Positions 9,553 to 19,595 of a DNA stretch of 64,000 bases are shown here, in pieces. A program made the translations under genes and the position numbers. The stretch's first letter is position 1. The number at the start of each line of letters is the position of its first letter. The notes beneath the pieces were generated by a model. The model saw nothing but the letters and a program-made list of their open reading frames with translations, did not search any database and was not told the origin of the DNA. This stretch comes from Rhynchopus euleeides (Eukaryota > Euglenozoa > Diplonemea > Diplonemida > Diplonemidae): NCBI GenBank assembly GCA_963210315.1, contig OY723250.1:2170001-2234000 (forward strand), in the 5' to 3' direction.

Positions 9553-10916
9553 GGAGGGTGTCCTAAATTTAGGAAATTTTTGAAAAATTTGGAAAATTTT
9601 GGGGGATTTTTTGAAAAAATGGCAAAAAAAAGGGTGTGGGGAGTTGGGTCCAGTTTAGCAAAGTCCGTGTATTTGGACGCGGCCCCTCAGATAAGGAAGC
9701 CGCGTCTCAGGTGCAGTATGTGGGGTGTTGTCGATTTTTCAGGGTTCGACATTCTCGGGCTGGACGGAGAGAAACGGTGGGTGCAACTCTGATCAGAAAA
9801 AACTTCAACCGAAAAAACGGGGTGTAGCTCCCTGACTGACGAGCAGCGGGAGGTGGCGAAGAGAAGCTCCTCATGCGTGGCGGCCTCCCTCGTTCGCGGC
9901 GGGTGAGGCATGCGGGGGTACGAGAGCGGCACCCGCCTGAGTTCTTTATGGAACCCACAAACCTGGGTGGCCTCACGGATGTGAGGTTGGAAATGCTGCG
10001 GGAGACAGCCGATGGCGCCTCAACGCCACAGGCTATCGTTGCCGGCTTGGTGCCCATATGGTGCAAGATGAGCGGCGGAATCCGCGAACTTCGGGAACTA
10101 TCAGGTAGTTTGAACGCTGAAGACTGCCCCGCCAGGCTGAATGGGAGTCACAACGCGATGAGGAACAAGGATCAGCAGCGCCCTTTGCGGCAAACACAGG
10201 GCAGCTCTCCCTGAGCAGCTGGGAATGAAACGGGACGGAACTAACGAGCAGCAGCGAAAATATTGCAGAGCACCAGTAACCACAACGAGTCCATGACACA
10301 AGTGGAACTGCAGACACGGGGCAGCCAAGAAACCGACGCAGTCGCAGGAGACCACCTCCACTGTCAGAACGAGCAGAACTGAGAGACACTCAATGGGATG
10401 GAGCGGAATCACTGGAACGGGGACACACTGATGGCACACAGGACAGACAGACAGAAGTCAGAGTGAAACGGTTGTACAAAGGGCTCGGCTTTACCGACGT
10501 CCTTAGTACAGAGTGAAACGACGACGCCGCCGAAGGCGGCCAATCCGCCGCCCGAAGGGCGGCGGAAAAATTTTTGGGGTGTTTTTGGGAGAAAAACCGG
10601 GCAACCTGGGCCCTTTGGGACCACACAGGCCAGGAAAGGCCAAAATTTTCGATTTTTTTCGGAAATTTTTCGGTTTTTCAGAGTGTGGCAGTCCGCAGAT
10701 ACAGATTTTCGGGTCGGAAAAAAAAATTTTTTTTTGACCCAAAAAAATCGGATTTTTTCGGGGAGGGTCTCCGGTGGCCCCCCCTGGATTTCCTGTTTTT
10801 TCCCGATTTTTCCTGATTTTCGGATTTTGCTCGAAATTTGCCCTTGTGTCAACCAGTGGCAAAACTTTCGGAAAATCGGGAAAAATCAGGAAAATCCGGA
10901 GTACCGGACACCCTCC
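9553..10916. mobile_element. AT-rich element C with short inverted ends
   Basis: GGAGGGTGTCC at 9553-9563 is matched by its reverse complement at 10906-10916. Both ends lead into T-rich and A-rich tracts with motifs such as GGAAAATTTTGG on the left and GGAAAATCGGGAAAAATC on the right. The interior holds a near-palindrome at about 10709-10742 (GTCGGAAAAAAAAA / TTTTTTTTTGACC) and a GC hairpin at 10523-10565 (CGCCGAAGGCGG, CGCCCGAAGGGCGG). No convincing protein was found; an ORF at 9873-10214 has no recognisable content. It is probably non-autonomous and sits within element B. Confidence 0.5.
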
Positions 10917-11370
10917 TTTTTTTTAGGAGAGGGGGCCCGGTGCCTGCGCGCGTCCTGTCGTACTGTGGCTGCTTGGTGGGGCTAGCGCAGCAGGTTCTAC
11001 TTTTGCTTCTACGGGCTCTTAGCACTGTAACATGAACTACACAAACAACAAAGCTCTAGGGCAAACAAACCGCGCACTGGCCGGGGTTGAGCTGCGTGGG
11101 GCTCCGTGCTGGCGGCATGAACAAGGGGCTGTAGGCAAATCTACCATTCACAAGGGGCAGCCCGCTGGTGAGGGGAAAAGGGGGCGAGGTAAAGGGGGGG
11201 GGGGGGCAGGGGGGGAGAGGCGAAAGCGACTGACAGCGAGGGCGTGGACCGACTCCGCTGGCGCATTCACCGGAAGAAAGGGGAAGGGGGCACGGGGGTG
11301 GGGAACGGGAGGGGGGGGGGGAGGGGCGAAAGGAAAGAGGGGGGTAGGGGGGGGGGGAGCCGACCTACGG

Positions 11371-13539
11371 CTATCTCGCTCCCCTGGCGGCCCTACTCCC
11401 CTGGCTCTGGGACCCCTGGGAACTCCGCTGCGAAGACCCCCGCGCCCCTGGCCGGCTCGCCCGCGCCCTCAGACGACAACAGACCACGTTGTACGCCTCC
11501 GCCTGTGAGGCCTTGTCATCACCCAACTCGGCCCACCAAGCCTGAATGGCCCGGAGCGCCGCCTCCTGCTCCTCCTGCGGTCGGTGCACGTCGGGGCAGA
11601 ACTGCTCCTCCCACTCCCCCACCGTCGTGGCCCCGTCGTCCTCATCCATCTCCTGACCACGCTGCGGCGATGCCGACTCCCGCTTCCGCTTCGGCTGCGA
11701 CGACATCGAGGTGGCTGGTGCTTGCGCAGGGTTGGAGCCTTCCTCGGTGGCGGTCGGGTCGGAGCGGCCGGTGGCCGGGGCGCCGGTGGGTGCAGGAGGG
11801 GGATCACCTTCTCGTCGAGGGGGATCACCCTGGTCCTGCGGCTGCGGGACCCTCGCAGGCGGCTCCTCCGCGTCCCGAGGCCCCAGATCCATACAGGTCT
11901 CCCCCTGCTCCACGCATTCCCCACACGCCCTGCAATCGCAACCGAAACAACGCCAGTGTTCGACTGCGGTATCCACCGCCTCTGCACAGCGGGCACAGTA
12001 AAAGCGGCGGCGCGACGGCTGGGACGGCACCTGGCACATGGGGAGGCCCTGCTCCCCCCCTGGACAGCCAGTCCGCCCCAACACCGGCGAGGGGGCGAGG
12101 GCAGACACTGCCTCCGCCAGAGGTGGGGGCACCAAAAGGGGGGTGTAGTGCTTTCCCTGATGCTTGACTCCAAGCACTCCGACGAAAGGCTTCACCCGGG
12201 GGCGGTGGACCGTGGGGGGCGCTTGATCAGATAGGACCACCACAGCCCACCCCGACCCCAGCGCAAGTCCATGTACTGCTACCTGGTCCGCCCAAGAAGC
12301 CTCGTCCCGGCTACCCTCGACTCGCATGGCCGCAGCCCAGGACTCGCTGTTCGGCTCGGCCCGAGCACAAAGGCCTGGGTCACGTAGCACCGCCTGGACG
12401 GCTAGCCTCCGCATGCCCGCCGCCGAGCCTCCCATAATGAAAGCCGCCGCATCGAAGAAGCAGTCGCCTGGTGTGAAACGGAACCCCGTGCACTCCTGCA
12501 TCCCCAAAGACCGTTGCAGCCTGGACAGACCGTCCCCTCCCCCTGGGGCCCGGCCCTCCAGCAAAGCCTTTGTCAGTGCGGTGCTCGCCGGGGGCGGAGG
12601 AGGGGGCTCCGCTTGCCCCGGCGGATGAGGGGCCACCCCTTGGTCCTCGCGTGGCAGAGGTAGTGGCGTGCAGACGCACCTGGTGTCGTCTTCGCCCAGC
12701 TCACAGCAGGTCGGGCACACCATCCTCGAGCAGTGACCACACTCCCCATGGTGCACGGCCGTGGTGAAGAGCGACGCACAGAACTGACAGCAACCCGGTG
12801 ACCCCGACACATCCACGCGCCCCGGGATAACCGGGCCCTGCGGCACCTCGACCTCCACACACTTCGTGTATGTGACCTGTTCCACCACCTGGTCCGGCAC
12901 CGTGACCGGCTTGAACCCCCCGTCCACGCCGCCCACAAAAAGCGCTTGGCATGGTTCACCTGGGGCCACGAGAAGAGGGGGGAGGTTGTCTCTAAAAACC
13001 ACAGCGTGGACGTCGAGGGCCACCGCCACCCCACGGAGGGCCACCTGGTCCACGTCTTCGCCACCCCCGGAAGCCAGCATACGCCCCGCCCACTCGTCGG
13101 GGTCTGAGAGGAGCAGACGGAGTGTGGGCGCTCGACGGACGCACACCACCGCCAGGCGCAGAAGCTTGTCAGCGTCGATGTCAAACCCCAGGTCACACGC
13201 CGCGGCCGTCACCGCCACCACCCACGTTGCTGGGGCCCCCTCCGCCACTGACCCACCCAGGGCGGCGACCTGTTCTGGCATCGTAAGAGCATTACCAAGC
13301 CCCTCTGCCAGGTCCTCAATAGCCACTCGCGCCCCTCCTCGCTTGTCTCTCCACTTTTCGATGACGACAGAGGGGGACGGAGATGTCGGTGCTGCCTCTG
13401 CCCGAGGGACCGGGTCCGCCTGGGGACACCCTCCTTCAAAAAATTGTTTTTTAGCTGAAAAGTTTTCTAGTATGCAAATACAAGAGTATATACTCTTGTA
13501 TTTGCATACTAGAAATGTGGCCTCCGGGTGGGCCCTCAT
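11371..13539 (-). CDS. Tandem OTU-domain cysteine protease with two zinc-finger modules
   Basis: About 722 aa read from the ATG at 13539; the true start may be further in, for example the Met at 13284. The second OTU domain (about 340-470) has the Asp359-Cys360 active-site box (GDCFFDAAAF), the W-A-D-x-x-x-x-x-x-L-A-L helix (ASWADQVAVHGLAL), and a His464-Tyr465 pair near its end, so it has the OTU catalytic layout. A first OTU-like copy (about 85-230) keeps the helix (EDVDQVALRGVAVALDVHAVVF) but lacks the DxxxC box and the HY pair, so it is probably a pseudo-protease. Each copy is followed by a Cys/His cluster (CCQFC..CGHC..CPTC; FYCARC..CFGCDCRAC). The C-terminal 200 residues are Pro- and charge-rich. 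It lies in a palindrome-rich TIR element, matching the known habit of OTU proteases to travel in eukaryotic mobile elements. The most N-terminal residues are encoded by a perfect palindrome and may not be translated. Confidence 0.72.
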   Translation of the reverse strand: MRAHPEATFLVCKYKSIYSCICILENFSAKKQFFEGGCPQADPVPRAEAAPTSPSPSVVIEKWRDKRGGARVAIEDLAEGLGNALTMPEQVAALGGSVAEGAPATWVVAVTAAACDLGFDIDADKLLRLAVVCVRRAPTLRLLLSDPDEWAGRMLASGGGEDVDQVALRGVAVALDVHAVVFRDNLPPLLVAPGEPCQALFVGGVDGGFKPVTVPDQVVEQVTYTKCVEVEVPQGPVIPGRVDVSGSPGCCQFCASLFTTAVHHGECGHCSRMVCPTCCELGEDDTRCVCTPLPLPREDQGVAPHPPGQAEPPPPPPASTALTKALLEGRAPGGGDGLSRLQRSLGMQECTGFRFTPGDCFFDAAAFIMGGSAAGMRRLAVQAVLRDPGLCARAEPNSESWAAAMRVEGSRDEASWADQVAVHGLALGSGWAVVVLSDQAPPTVHRPRVKPFVGVLGVKHQGKHYTPLLVPPPLAEAVSALAPSPVLGRTGCPGGEQGLPMCQVPSQPSRRRFYCARCAEAVDTAVEHWRCFGCDCRACGECVEQGETCMDLGPRDAEEPPARVPQPQDQGDPPRREGDPPPAPTGAPATGRSDPTATEEGSNPAQAPATSMSSQPKRKRESASPQRGQEMDEDDGATTVGEWEEQFCPDVHRPQEEQEAALRAIQAWWAELGDDKASQAEAYNVVCCRLRARASRPGARGSSQRSSQGSQSQGSRAARGAR
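13464..13515. repeat. 52-bp perfect palindrome
   Basis: The sequence reads the same on both strands from 13464 to 13515, centred on GTATATAC and built from ATGCAAATACAAGAG and its reverse complement. It matches the terminal motif of element B and overlaps the 5' end of the OTU reading frame. Confidence 0.95.
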
Positions 13540-13711
13540 GGGGCAGCGGCGCCGAAGAGACAATACGAGCGTCCTCTTGGCCTTTCCCACCCCGAGGCGA
13601 CTCCCACCCGACCGTGACGACTCCAGACAGGAGGCCCACTGGCCTGGGGGAGGTCATTGGAAGTACAAAATACGATGAAAACCCCACAAAAGTTCTCCAA
13701 AAGTCTAGTAT

Positions 13712-13749
13712 GCAAATACAAGAGTATAGTACTATACTCTTGTATTTGC
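13712..13749. repeat. 38-bp perfect palindrome
   Basis: GCAAATACAAGAGTATAG followed by a two-base core and its reverse complement. This is the second palindrome from the same GCAAATACAAG motif. Three further single motifs lie at 13778-13828 before the right end of element B. Confidence 0.95.
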
Positions 13750-13841
13750 TCGGTGAACTTTTTAAAAATTTCTGGAGTACTCTTGTATTAGCATATACCC
13801 TTGTATTTGCATATACTCTTGTATTTGCCCCCCCCCAGTAA

Positions 13842-15134
13842 ATCGAAGGAAGTATTCAATATCACACTGCAAAATGGTGGGGGGTGGGGGGGGTTGCAAT
13901 TGTCAATAAAGAGTCGCAATTTGCCTTCAAGCTGCGTGGCTCCAAAAAATATTTCAAGAGACAAGAAAAAAAAACGTACGCGTCAAACTGAACCGAACGG
14001 GTGAGGGGGGTGGTGGGTGGGGTGATCTCGTCCGTGGGTGGGTCGTAAGAGGCTCGCTCTGCCGAGCATGCGAGCTGCATACACACACCACACCACTCCT
14101 CCCTCCCCCTCCCTCTCATCCGTGATGTCGGGTCCAGTTAGAGTGAAGGTGAGGCCGGCCCTCCGCCCCCTTCTCTCTCTCTCTCTCTCCCTGCACCTTA
14201 CTGCTTACTGTTCTCTACTATACGTACCCCCCCTCTTCTCTCTCTCTCTCTTCCTCCCCCTCAACGGAACGAAGAGCGTGTTTGTGCGCCAAAGCCGGAA
14301 AGAGTTTACAGCCCCCCCCCCTCCTCCTCCTCACGACCACACACTCTTGATCTTCATGTTCTCCGTGCCGTTTTGTGTCCCTCCTTCACAAAGTGCCTTT
14401 TGGCAGCAGTGGATGTGGCTTATTCACAAAGTGCCTTTTGGCAGCAGTGGATGGGGCTTCTTCACAAGGCGTGCCATGTGGCACGGTCTGCCCCGGTGCT
14501 TCCTCTGGCTGGGGTGGGGGTGGGCGGGTGGGGGAGGGGTGGGTGTAGGATATATTTTGTATAGCACGCGCGTGCCCCCCCCCCCCCCCCCTTCCGATGA
14601 CCCCCCCCCTACTCCTGTTCCTGTGTGTCGAGCCCCGACCCCATCCCCATCTGTGTTTCAGACACAGGCGTGTGCTCCACGCCCCACATTCAAGGGCCAG
14701 CAGGGCTCTTGAATGTGTGTGGGGCATTCAATTCATCAGGAAGGGAATCGCGGCCTGCACCTGCGCCACGCACACATGCCAGACAGCGAAGCGCGCAACT
14801 CATTGGGACCCTTTGCGGGCAGCAGTGCCATTCCCAGTGCAGCCTGATTTCTCTCTCTGCTCTCCTGTATGGTGTGGCTTGGGGATTGGGTATCTGGCAG
14901 AGGTTTCGCATGCAAAGGGCTGGAAACGGATGTTGGGGTCTCTGTCTCGTATTGTATAGTCTCCGCTGCCTGTGCGGGGGTGGGAACAACGAAGAATAGT
15001 AAGAAGAAGAAGAAGAAGAATATACAGTGAAACTGATGCCGATGAGGGAAGAGCGAATGTGACGGGAAGAAGCAACAGAGAGAAGGAGAGAGAAAATCAC
15101 TTCTCCAAGGCTGTTATAACCCCCCGTTTTATTT
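13842..15134. other. Low-complexity intergenic DNA with one tandem duplication
   Basis: CT-rich microsatellites occupy 14175-14270. A tandem duplication of about 37 bp lies at 14388-14460 (CACAAAGTGCCTTTTGGCAG twice). An imperfect hairpin lies at about 14688-14715 (ATTCAAG..CTTGAAT). A GAA run is at 15001-15020. No gene is supported. Confidence 0.55.
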
Positions 15135-15485
15135 ACCGTATACGTAAATATTTTGGAACGTAAATATTATGGAACGTAAATATTATGGAACGTAAATATT
15201 TTGGAACGCTGGTGGGTTGGCGTTCCAGATTTTTTTCGTTCCATAATATTTACAGGGCTTTCTGCGACTCGGGGACTTGGACCAGGTGATCGGACGGCAT
15301 ACAGAGTCCCTGACGGGACCTACTCGTGCACTTTTCGCGCGATTCCTGACGCAAGCCGTCCTCACCACCGAGTCCCCAACTGGCCCTGTAAATATTATGG
15401 AACGTAAATATTATGGAACGGACCGGCCAAAAATGGGCCCGTTCCATAATATTTACGTTCCATAATATTTACGTATACGGTATTT
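15131..15485. mobile_element. 347-bp MITE with 4-bp target duplication
   Basis: The element spans 15135-15481 with inverted ends ACCGTATACGTAAATATT / AATATTTACGTATACGGT, flanked by ATTT at 15131-15134 and 15482-15485. Both arms repeat the unit GTAAATATT(A/T)TGGAAC. The middle has no reading frame of note. The short length, long inverted ends and clean duplication make a non-autonomous DNA transposon the simplest reading. Confidence 0.88.
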
Positions 15486-16219
15486 CAATGTGGGGGGGAT
15501 GGGGGGGTGGTGGGAGGTTGGTTTGGTTGGGTGTGTGTGTGTGTGAGACCAAGGAGGGGTGGGGTATGTAGGAGGGCCTTGAGAGGCATTTATCAACGGG
15601 GGGTTGGGGGTTGGGAGGGGAGGGGATCACTGAAAAGTGTTTCACAGAGAAAACTTTCAAAAAAAACAATGGAACAAGAAAAGCGAATGCCGATGGTCAG
15701 AGAGAGAGAGAGAGGGGGGGAGGGGGGGTGCGGTGGTGTGGTGGTGCGGGGCAGTAGTTGCTCTTTGAGGAGAATCTTCTCAGATTCACAGCATTTTTTT
15801 TTCGTTGGGCTTGACTGTTGGGATGAGCGGGTCGCCAAACGAGAAGCTTCAATTCAGAAGCTCACACGAGAGACAGTTCAGAACACACTTCGCGTGGAGG
15901 CGGTAATGCGCTTTCTGCATTCCCCACACGATATTGAACATGCGTGCAGGAGGATAGATGAGTGGCCCGCTTCCAGAGCCTCATGTCTTACGGCTAAACT
16001 AGACACACCGCCACCGCCACCCACAGGATTCTCCCACCCTCTCCACTCCCTCTAAGAGGTATTTACACAAGACCCCACACACATCTACACGCCCCTTTTT
16101 TCCCTCTCCCCTCAAGTTCCCCCTTGACCGCGCCTCTGGCGTGGTGACGACCCCACCCCCTCTCCCCTCTCTCCCTCTCCCACCCCCCTCCCGCCTGCCT
16201 ACCTCTTCCCTTCACGACG

Positions 16220-17945
16220 ATGCCTCGGGGGAGGAGGTTTTCCACAGCTGCGCTGCTGCTGGGTCTCTGCGCGCTGCGTGCTGACTGGGCCACATGCCAC
16301 GATGCCCCGGACGGGTCTGCCGATGGGCAGTGCGCTGCCGGGGACGGTTCCTGTGACCCTGGGTCTGACCCCCATGACACAGCCGGGGAACACGACGGCC
16401 ACCCTTCAGACATCCACTCCGGCGACGCGATCTACAGCATGGACCTCGACGACATCGGTGGTGGGGGCTATTATGACATCAACGAGATCTACGGCGGCGC
16501 ATCTGACCACCTCGCCCACACCGAACGCCCGCATGAGGAGCGTTCCGAAGGTGGCTCCCCTGAGAACTCCGGGACGATCCCTTCCTCCTCGGAGCGCCCG
16601 GAGTTCGAGAAGAACGTGAATGACTTTGGGGACTACTCAAACCTGATCAACGGAAACCACCTCGTCGGAAGCGGGGTGCCGGAGCACGAGCTGCCGCACC
16701 ACATGCTCCGCGAGGAGTTCGACCCCACGACGCAGATGGGCGAGCTGTACCGCCTGTCGTCGATGGAGACACATGCCGACCTGCTCGGCCGCAGCCCCGA
16801 GTTCAACCCCGGCACCCTCGAAGGCGATGCGGCAGATGTGGAGGCTGCGGTGTCCCGTGCCGTGGAGGGGTACCTCAAGGATGCCAACAGGCTGGAGGGC
16901 ATGCGTGACTTCCGCGCATGCGTCATCGGATCCGGCGACCTGGCTGGGATCGACATGTCTCGGTTTGCCTCCTTCGAGGAGGTGGCCCTGGCTGATGTCG
17001 ACGTGTGGCAGACGCAGGTGGCGCTCAGCGCGCCCCGCTACTCAACTCTGTTTGGGAAGACCTCGCTCCACCGGGAGGATGTGACGGGCATCCTGGCCGC
17101 GTTCCGCTGGAAGACGGAGCATATCTACGGCGTGGTGGACACCACGGAGCAGGCGTGGGACTTCCTCTCGCAGTATATCAGCGGGGATAACTTCATCCCT
17201 GCGCATGTGACGTATGACACTGGGTTTAACAGCTCCCTGCGGTACGTCCCGACGAGCGATGTCGTTGTGGTGAACATGATTTTCAACCAGGTGGGCAACG
17301 GCTTCCTGAAGCACCTCCAGTCGGAGATGGTGCGGCTGAAGAGCAAGTCGTGGGGTCTCAGCAGCGTCGACGTCATTATGGGGCTGTCAAACGTGTCGCC
17401 GCGTCTGACGGACAGGGTGGAGGAGCACCTCTACACGCAGATCGTGCGGAAGATGGAGAAGAACAAGAACAGGAAGGCGGTGATTTTCCTCTCTCTGGTC
17501 GAGGAGTCCGAGTGGGCCTACGACCCCGAGACGCAGGAGCGTCGCCAGAAGGTTGTCCTGCGGACCGGCGGTGCAGACCAATCGTACGCCAACAGGTTCA
17601 CCTCCCTTGGTGTCCCCCTTCAGGAGACAGTCTCCGCACCCATGGTGGTGGAGCGGTGGACAGACGAATCGGGTGTACACCGCCTGCGTGAGGTATGCTT
17701 GAAGAACGGCACAGCGCATTTGTCTGTGGTGGAAAGAACTACAGCACACGATGTTGTTGGGTGTCAGGGGTTTGTTTTGATGCTGATTCTGTTCATCTTT
17801 CCGAGGCCTCCCCAAACCCAAAAGCCCAACCCTTCCATACCAACAGCAACTCGTGTCGATCTCGGCAGTGAGCATTGGGCGCGAGCTGTCCTTCGAGGAG
17901 TGGCTCAAGGTGATGCAGAGCGGCAACCGCGAGGTGTACTCCTGA
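16220..17945 (+). CDS. Secreted or luminal protein with Rossmann-like core, two exons
   Basis: Model: join(16220..17692, 17847..17945), 523 aa. The intron has donor GTATGC and acceptor CAG, phase 0; splicing replaces an implausible tail with QLVSISAVSIGRELSFEEWL. Residues 1-27 form a signal peptide (Arg-rich start, then ALLLGLCAL). Residues 28-150 are acidic, Asp/Gly/His-rich. A possible Rossmann or methyltransferase-like fold starts near 232: ACVIGSGDL, then FEEVALADVDVW, then DVVVVNMIFNQVGNG and DVIMGLSNVSP. The order resembles class I SAM-dependent methyltransferases, but the glycine loop is not canonical. Being ER-luminal or secreted, it would be unusual as a methyltransferase. The function is unproven. 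Confidence 0.7.
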
Positions 17946-18404
17946 GAAGGGGGAAGGGGAGAGCGGCAGTGGCTTCCCCTGTGCGCCTGAGTGTGGAGTG
18001 AAGGGATGGTCTCCTGATGTGCGGGATAGGGGATGTGTTGGAGCACCGTGCGGTGCGGCGCGATGTGTCTTTGGGCAGGGGCATAGCCATCCCCAACCCT
18101 ACCTCGCACCCAGACAGGCGGGTAAGGCTGGCGCTGCTGTGTTCTGTGTTCGTGCGTGAAGCGGCAGAGGAAATAATGAGAAATAAATGGAGCCGGGTTT
18201 CTGTGATTTGTTTGCTTTCCCTCCTTGAGTGGGCACGAAAAAAAATCTTTTTTTTTGCGCTGATCCAAAGTCAAACAGGGGAGTTCGAAAAGAAACGGCC
18301 AAAACAAACCTCGATACCTTCGGAGAGAGTTGTGTGCCCTGCGCTGTTTTTTTTCAAAAATTAAATCGCGCATGCTGTGCCCTCTCACCCCCAATGTGCA
18401 CACA

Positions 18405-18441
18405 CAAGTCTCAACACACCTTGCATGTGTGTTGAGACTTG
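18405..18441. repeat. Hairpin with 14-bp perfect stem
   Basis: CAAGTCTCAACACA at 18405-18418 is the reverse complement of TGTGTTGAGACTTG at 18428-18441, with a 9-base loop. It sits between two genes and could be a tiny element remnant or an RNA fold. No flanking duplication was seen. Confidence 0.8.
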
Positions 18442-18804
18442 TTGAGGCAGGTGTGTGTGGGGGGTGTGGGGGAGCACAGGCCACCCAGGGCATGTTGCCC
18501 CCCTCCGCGAGGGCATCCTTCAATAAAATATCCGCCGTCTTTCTTTGCCCTCGCCACACACCCCTCTAAGCGAACCCGATGGTGCGCTTGCCCCAAGCAT
18601 TTCTTGGGATGGGATGCCCCTGCGGCTTGCGCAAATGTGCCGTGCCGCCCCACCGCCCCCCCACCCCCTCGCCCTTCCCCATTCCCGGCGTATCCCGCTG
18701 CAGTGTTTTTGACCCACCTTACCCACACCCCCCACACACATCACAAGAAATACCCAAAAGCCGTTTGCTGTGTTGGATTAGCGGACCCGCATCGTACAGA
18801 ACGT

Positions 18805-19239
18805 CTACGAAAGACGACGCACGAGATCTGATACACTGTCCAAGTCGTTAACTAAGTCACACCACACCCCAAAAGCCCCGTTATGCGGGGCGGGGGAAGA
18901 GACGGGGACCCGCCCGAAAGAGATCTTCTTCTTGGAGGCGAGATCACGACAGACATTCTCGACGGAGCCGATTGCAAGGGCGGAGATGGGGTTTGCACCC
19001 CCGGGAAAGGGGGAGAGGGCGCGGTACCGGCCCTCAAACTCCAAGACCGTACCCTCGGCTGCCTCAGCAATCGAGAAGTGGATCGCTGCAAGCCGGGCAA
19101 TCAGGCCGTGACAGACCCGCAGGACACGCGCCTCGTGAGCCTTGGGGGACGCGGGAGACGAAGTGGAGCGGGGGAGGTTCCGCCCGTAGAAATCCTTCAG
19201 GTCTGAGCGGACAGCCTCAGCACGAGCCGGATGCTTCAT
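18805..19239 (-). CDS. Possible small unknown protein
   Basis: 144 aa from an ATG on the minus strand. Composition is balanced and helix-like (LIARLAAIHFSIAEAAEGTV, LVNDLDSVSDLVRRL), unlike the proline- and arginine-rich shadow frames nearby. No domain was recognised. It stands alone between two forward genes, in a region that otherwise looks intergenic (17946-19595). It could be a real orphan gene or a chance frame. Confidence 0.33.
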   Translation of the reverse strand: MKHPARAEAVRSDLKDFYGRNLPRSTSSPASPKAHEARVLRVCHGLIARLAAIHFSIAEAAEGTVLEFEGRYRALSPFPGGANPISALAIGSVENVCRDLASKKKISFGRVPVSSPAPHNGAFGVWCDLVNDLDSVSDLVRRLS

Positions 19240-19595
19240 TGCTCTCCTTCCCCTCCGCCATTTATTCGTACAAAAAACAACGATACAGGATCACAAAGTG
19301 TATGAGAGACTACGTATTACGTACAGACACCTGGTCGTGTTTTAGTGATACTGTGTTGCGGTCCAACCACCAAGCCACTGACAGACAACTGCTACACACC
19401 CTCCCATCGTGCATTGATCTGCCTTGTAAATAGTAATTTACAACATATCTGGTGTAGTGACTAACACTGCAAGAAGGTGCTGGGAGACTTACTTTTCCAT
19501 TCACTCTCGACTCAAACCCCCCCACACCCTCAGGGGGAGCCAGGGCCGGGACCCTAAACCCAACCCCACACCACCCCCACCACCGCTGCTTCATA

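Larger units (their letters stand above)
6940..13841. mobile_element. Outer TIR element (element B) carrying the OTU gene, with nested insertions
   Basis: The left end (6940-6970) reads TTACTGGGG...GCAAATACAAGGGTA. The reverse complement of the right end (13799-13841) gives TTACTGGGG...GCAAATACAAG. The shared poly-G tract plus GCAAATACAAG (about 25 bp) makes chance unlikely. The right end carries two more GCAAATACAAG-type copies, and two long palindromes made of the same motif lie at 13464-13515 and 13712-13749. A 2.5-kb TIR element interrupts the left end just after the motif, and an AT-rich element follows. Without the 2.5-kb insertion element B would be about 4.4 kb. No clear target duplication is visible. 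Confidence 0.6.

Noticed and set aside
9873..10214. 113-codon forward frame inside element C
   Set aside because: No domain, several other frames are equally long here, and the surroundings are non-coding AT-rich arms.
10513..10570. Rho-independent-type terminator from the GC hairpin followed by T-rich DNA
   Set aside because: Bacterial terminators do not apply in this eukaryotic context, and no gene ends there.
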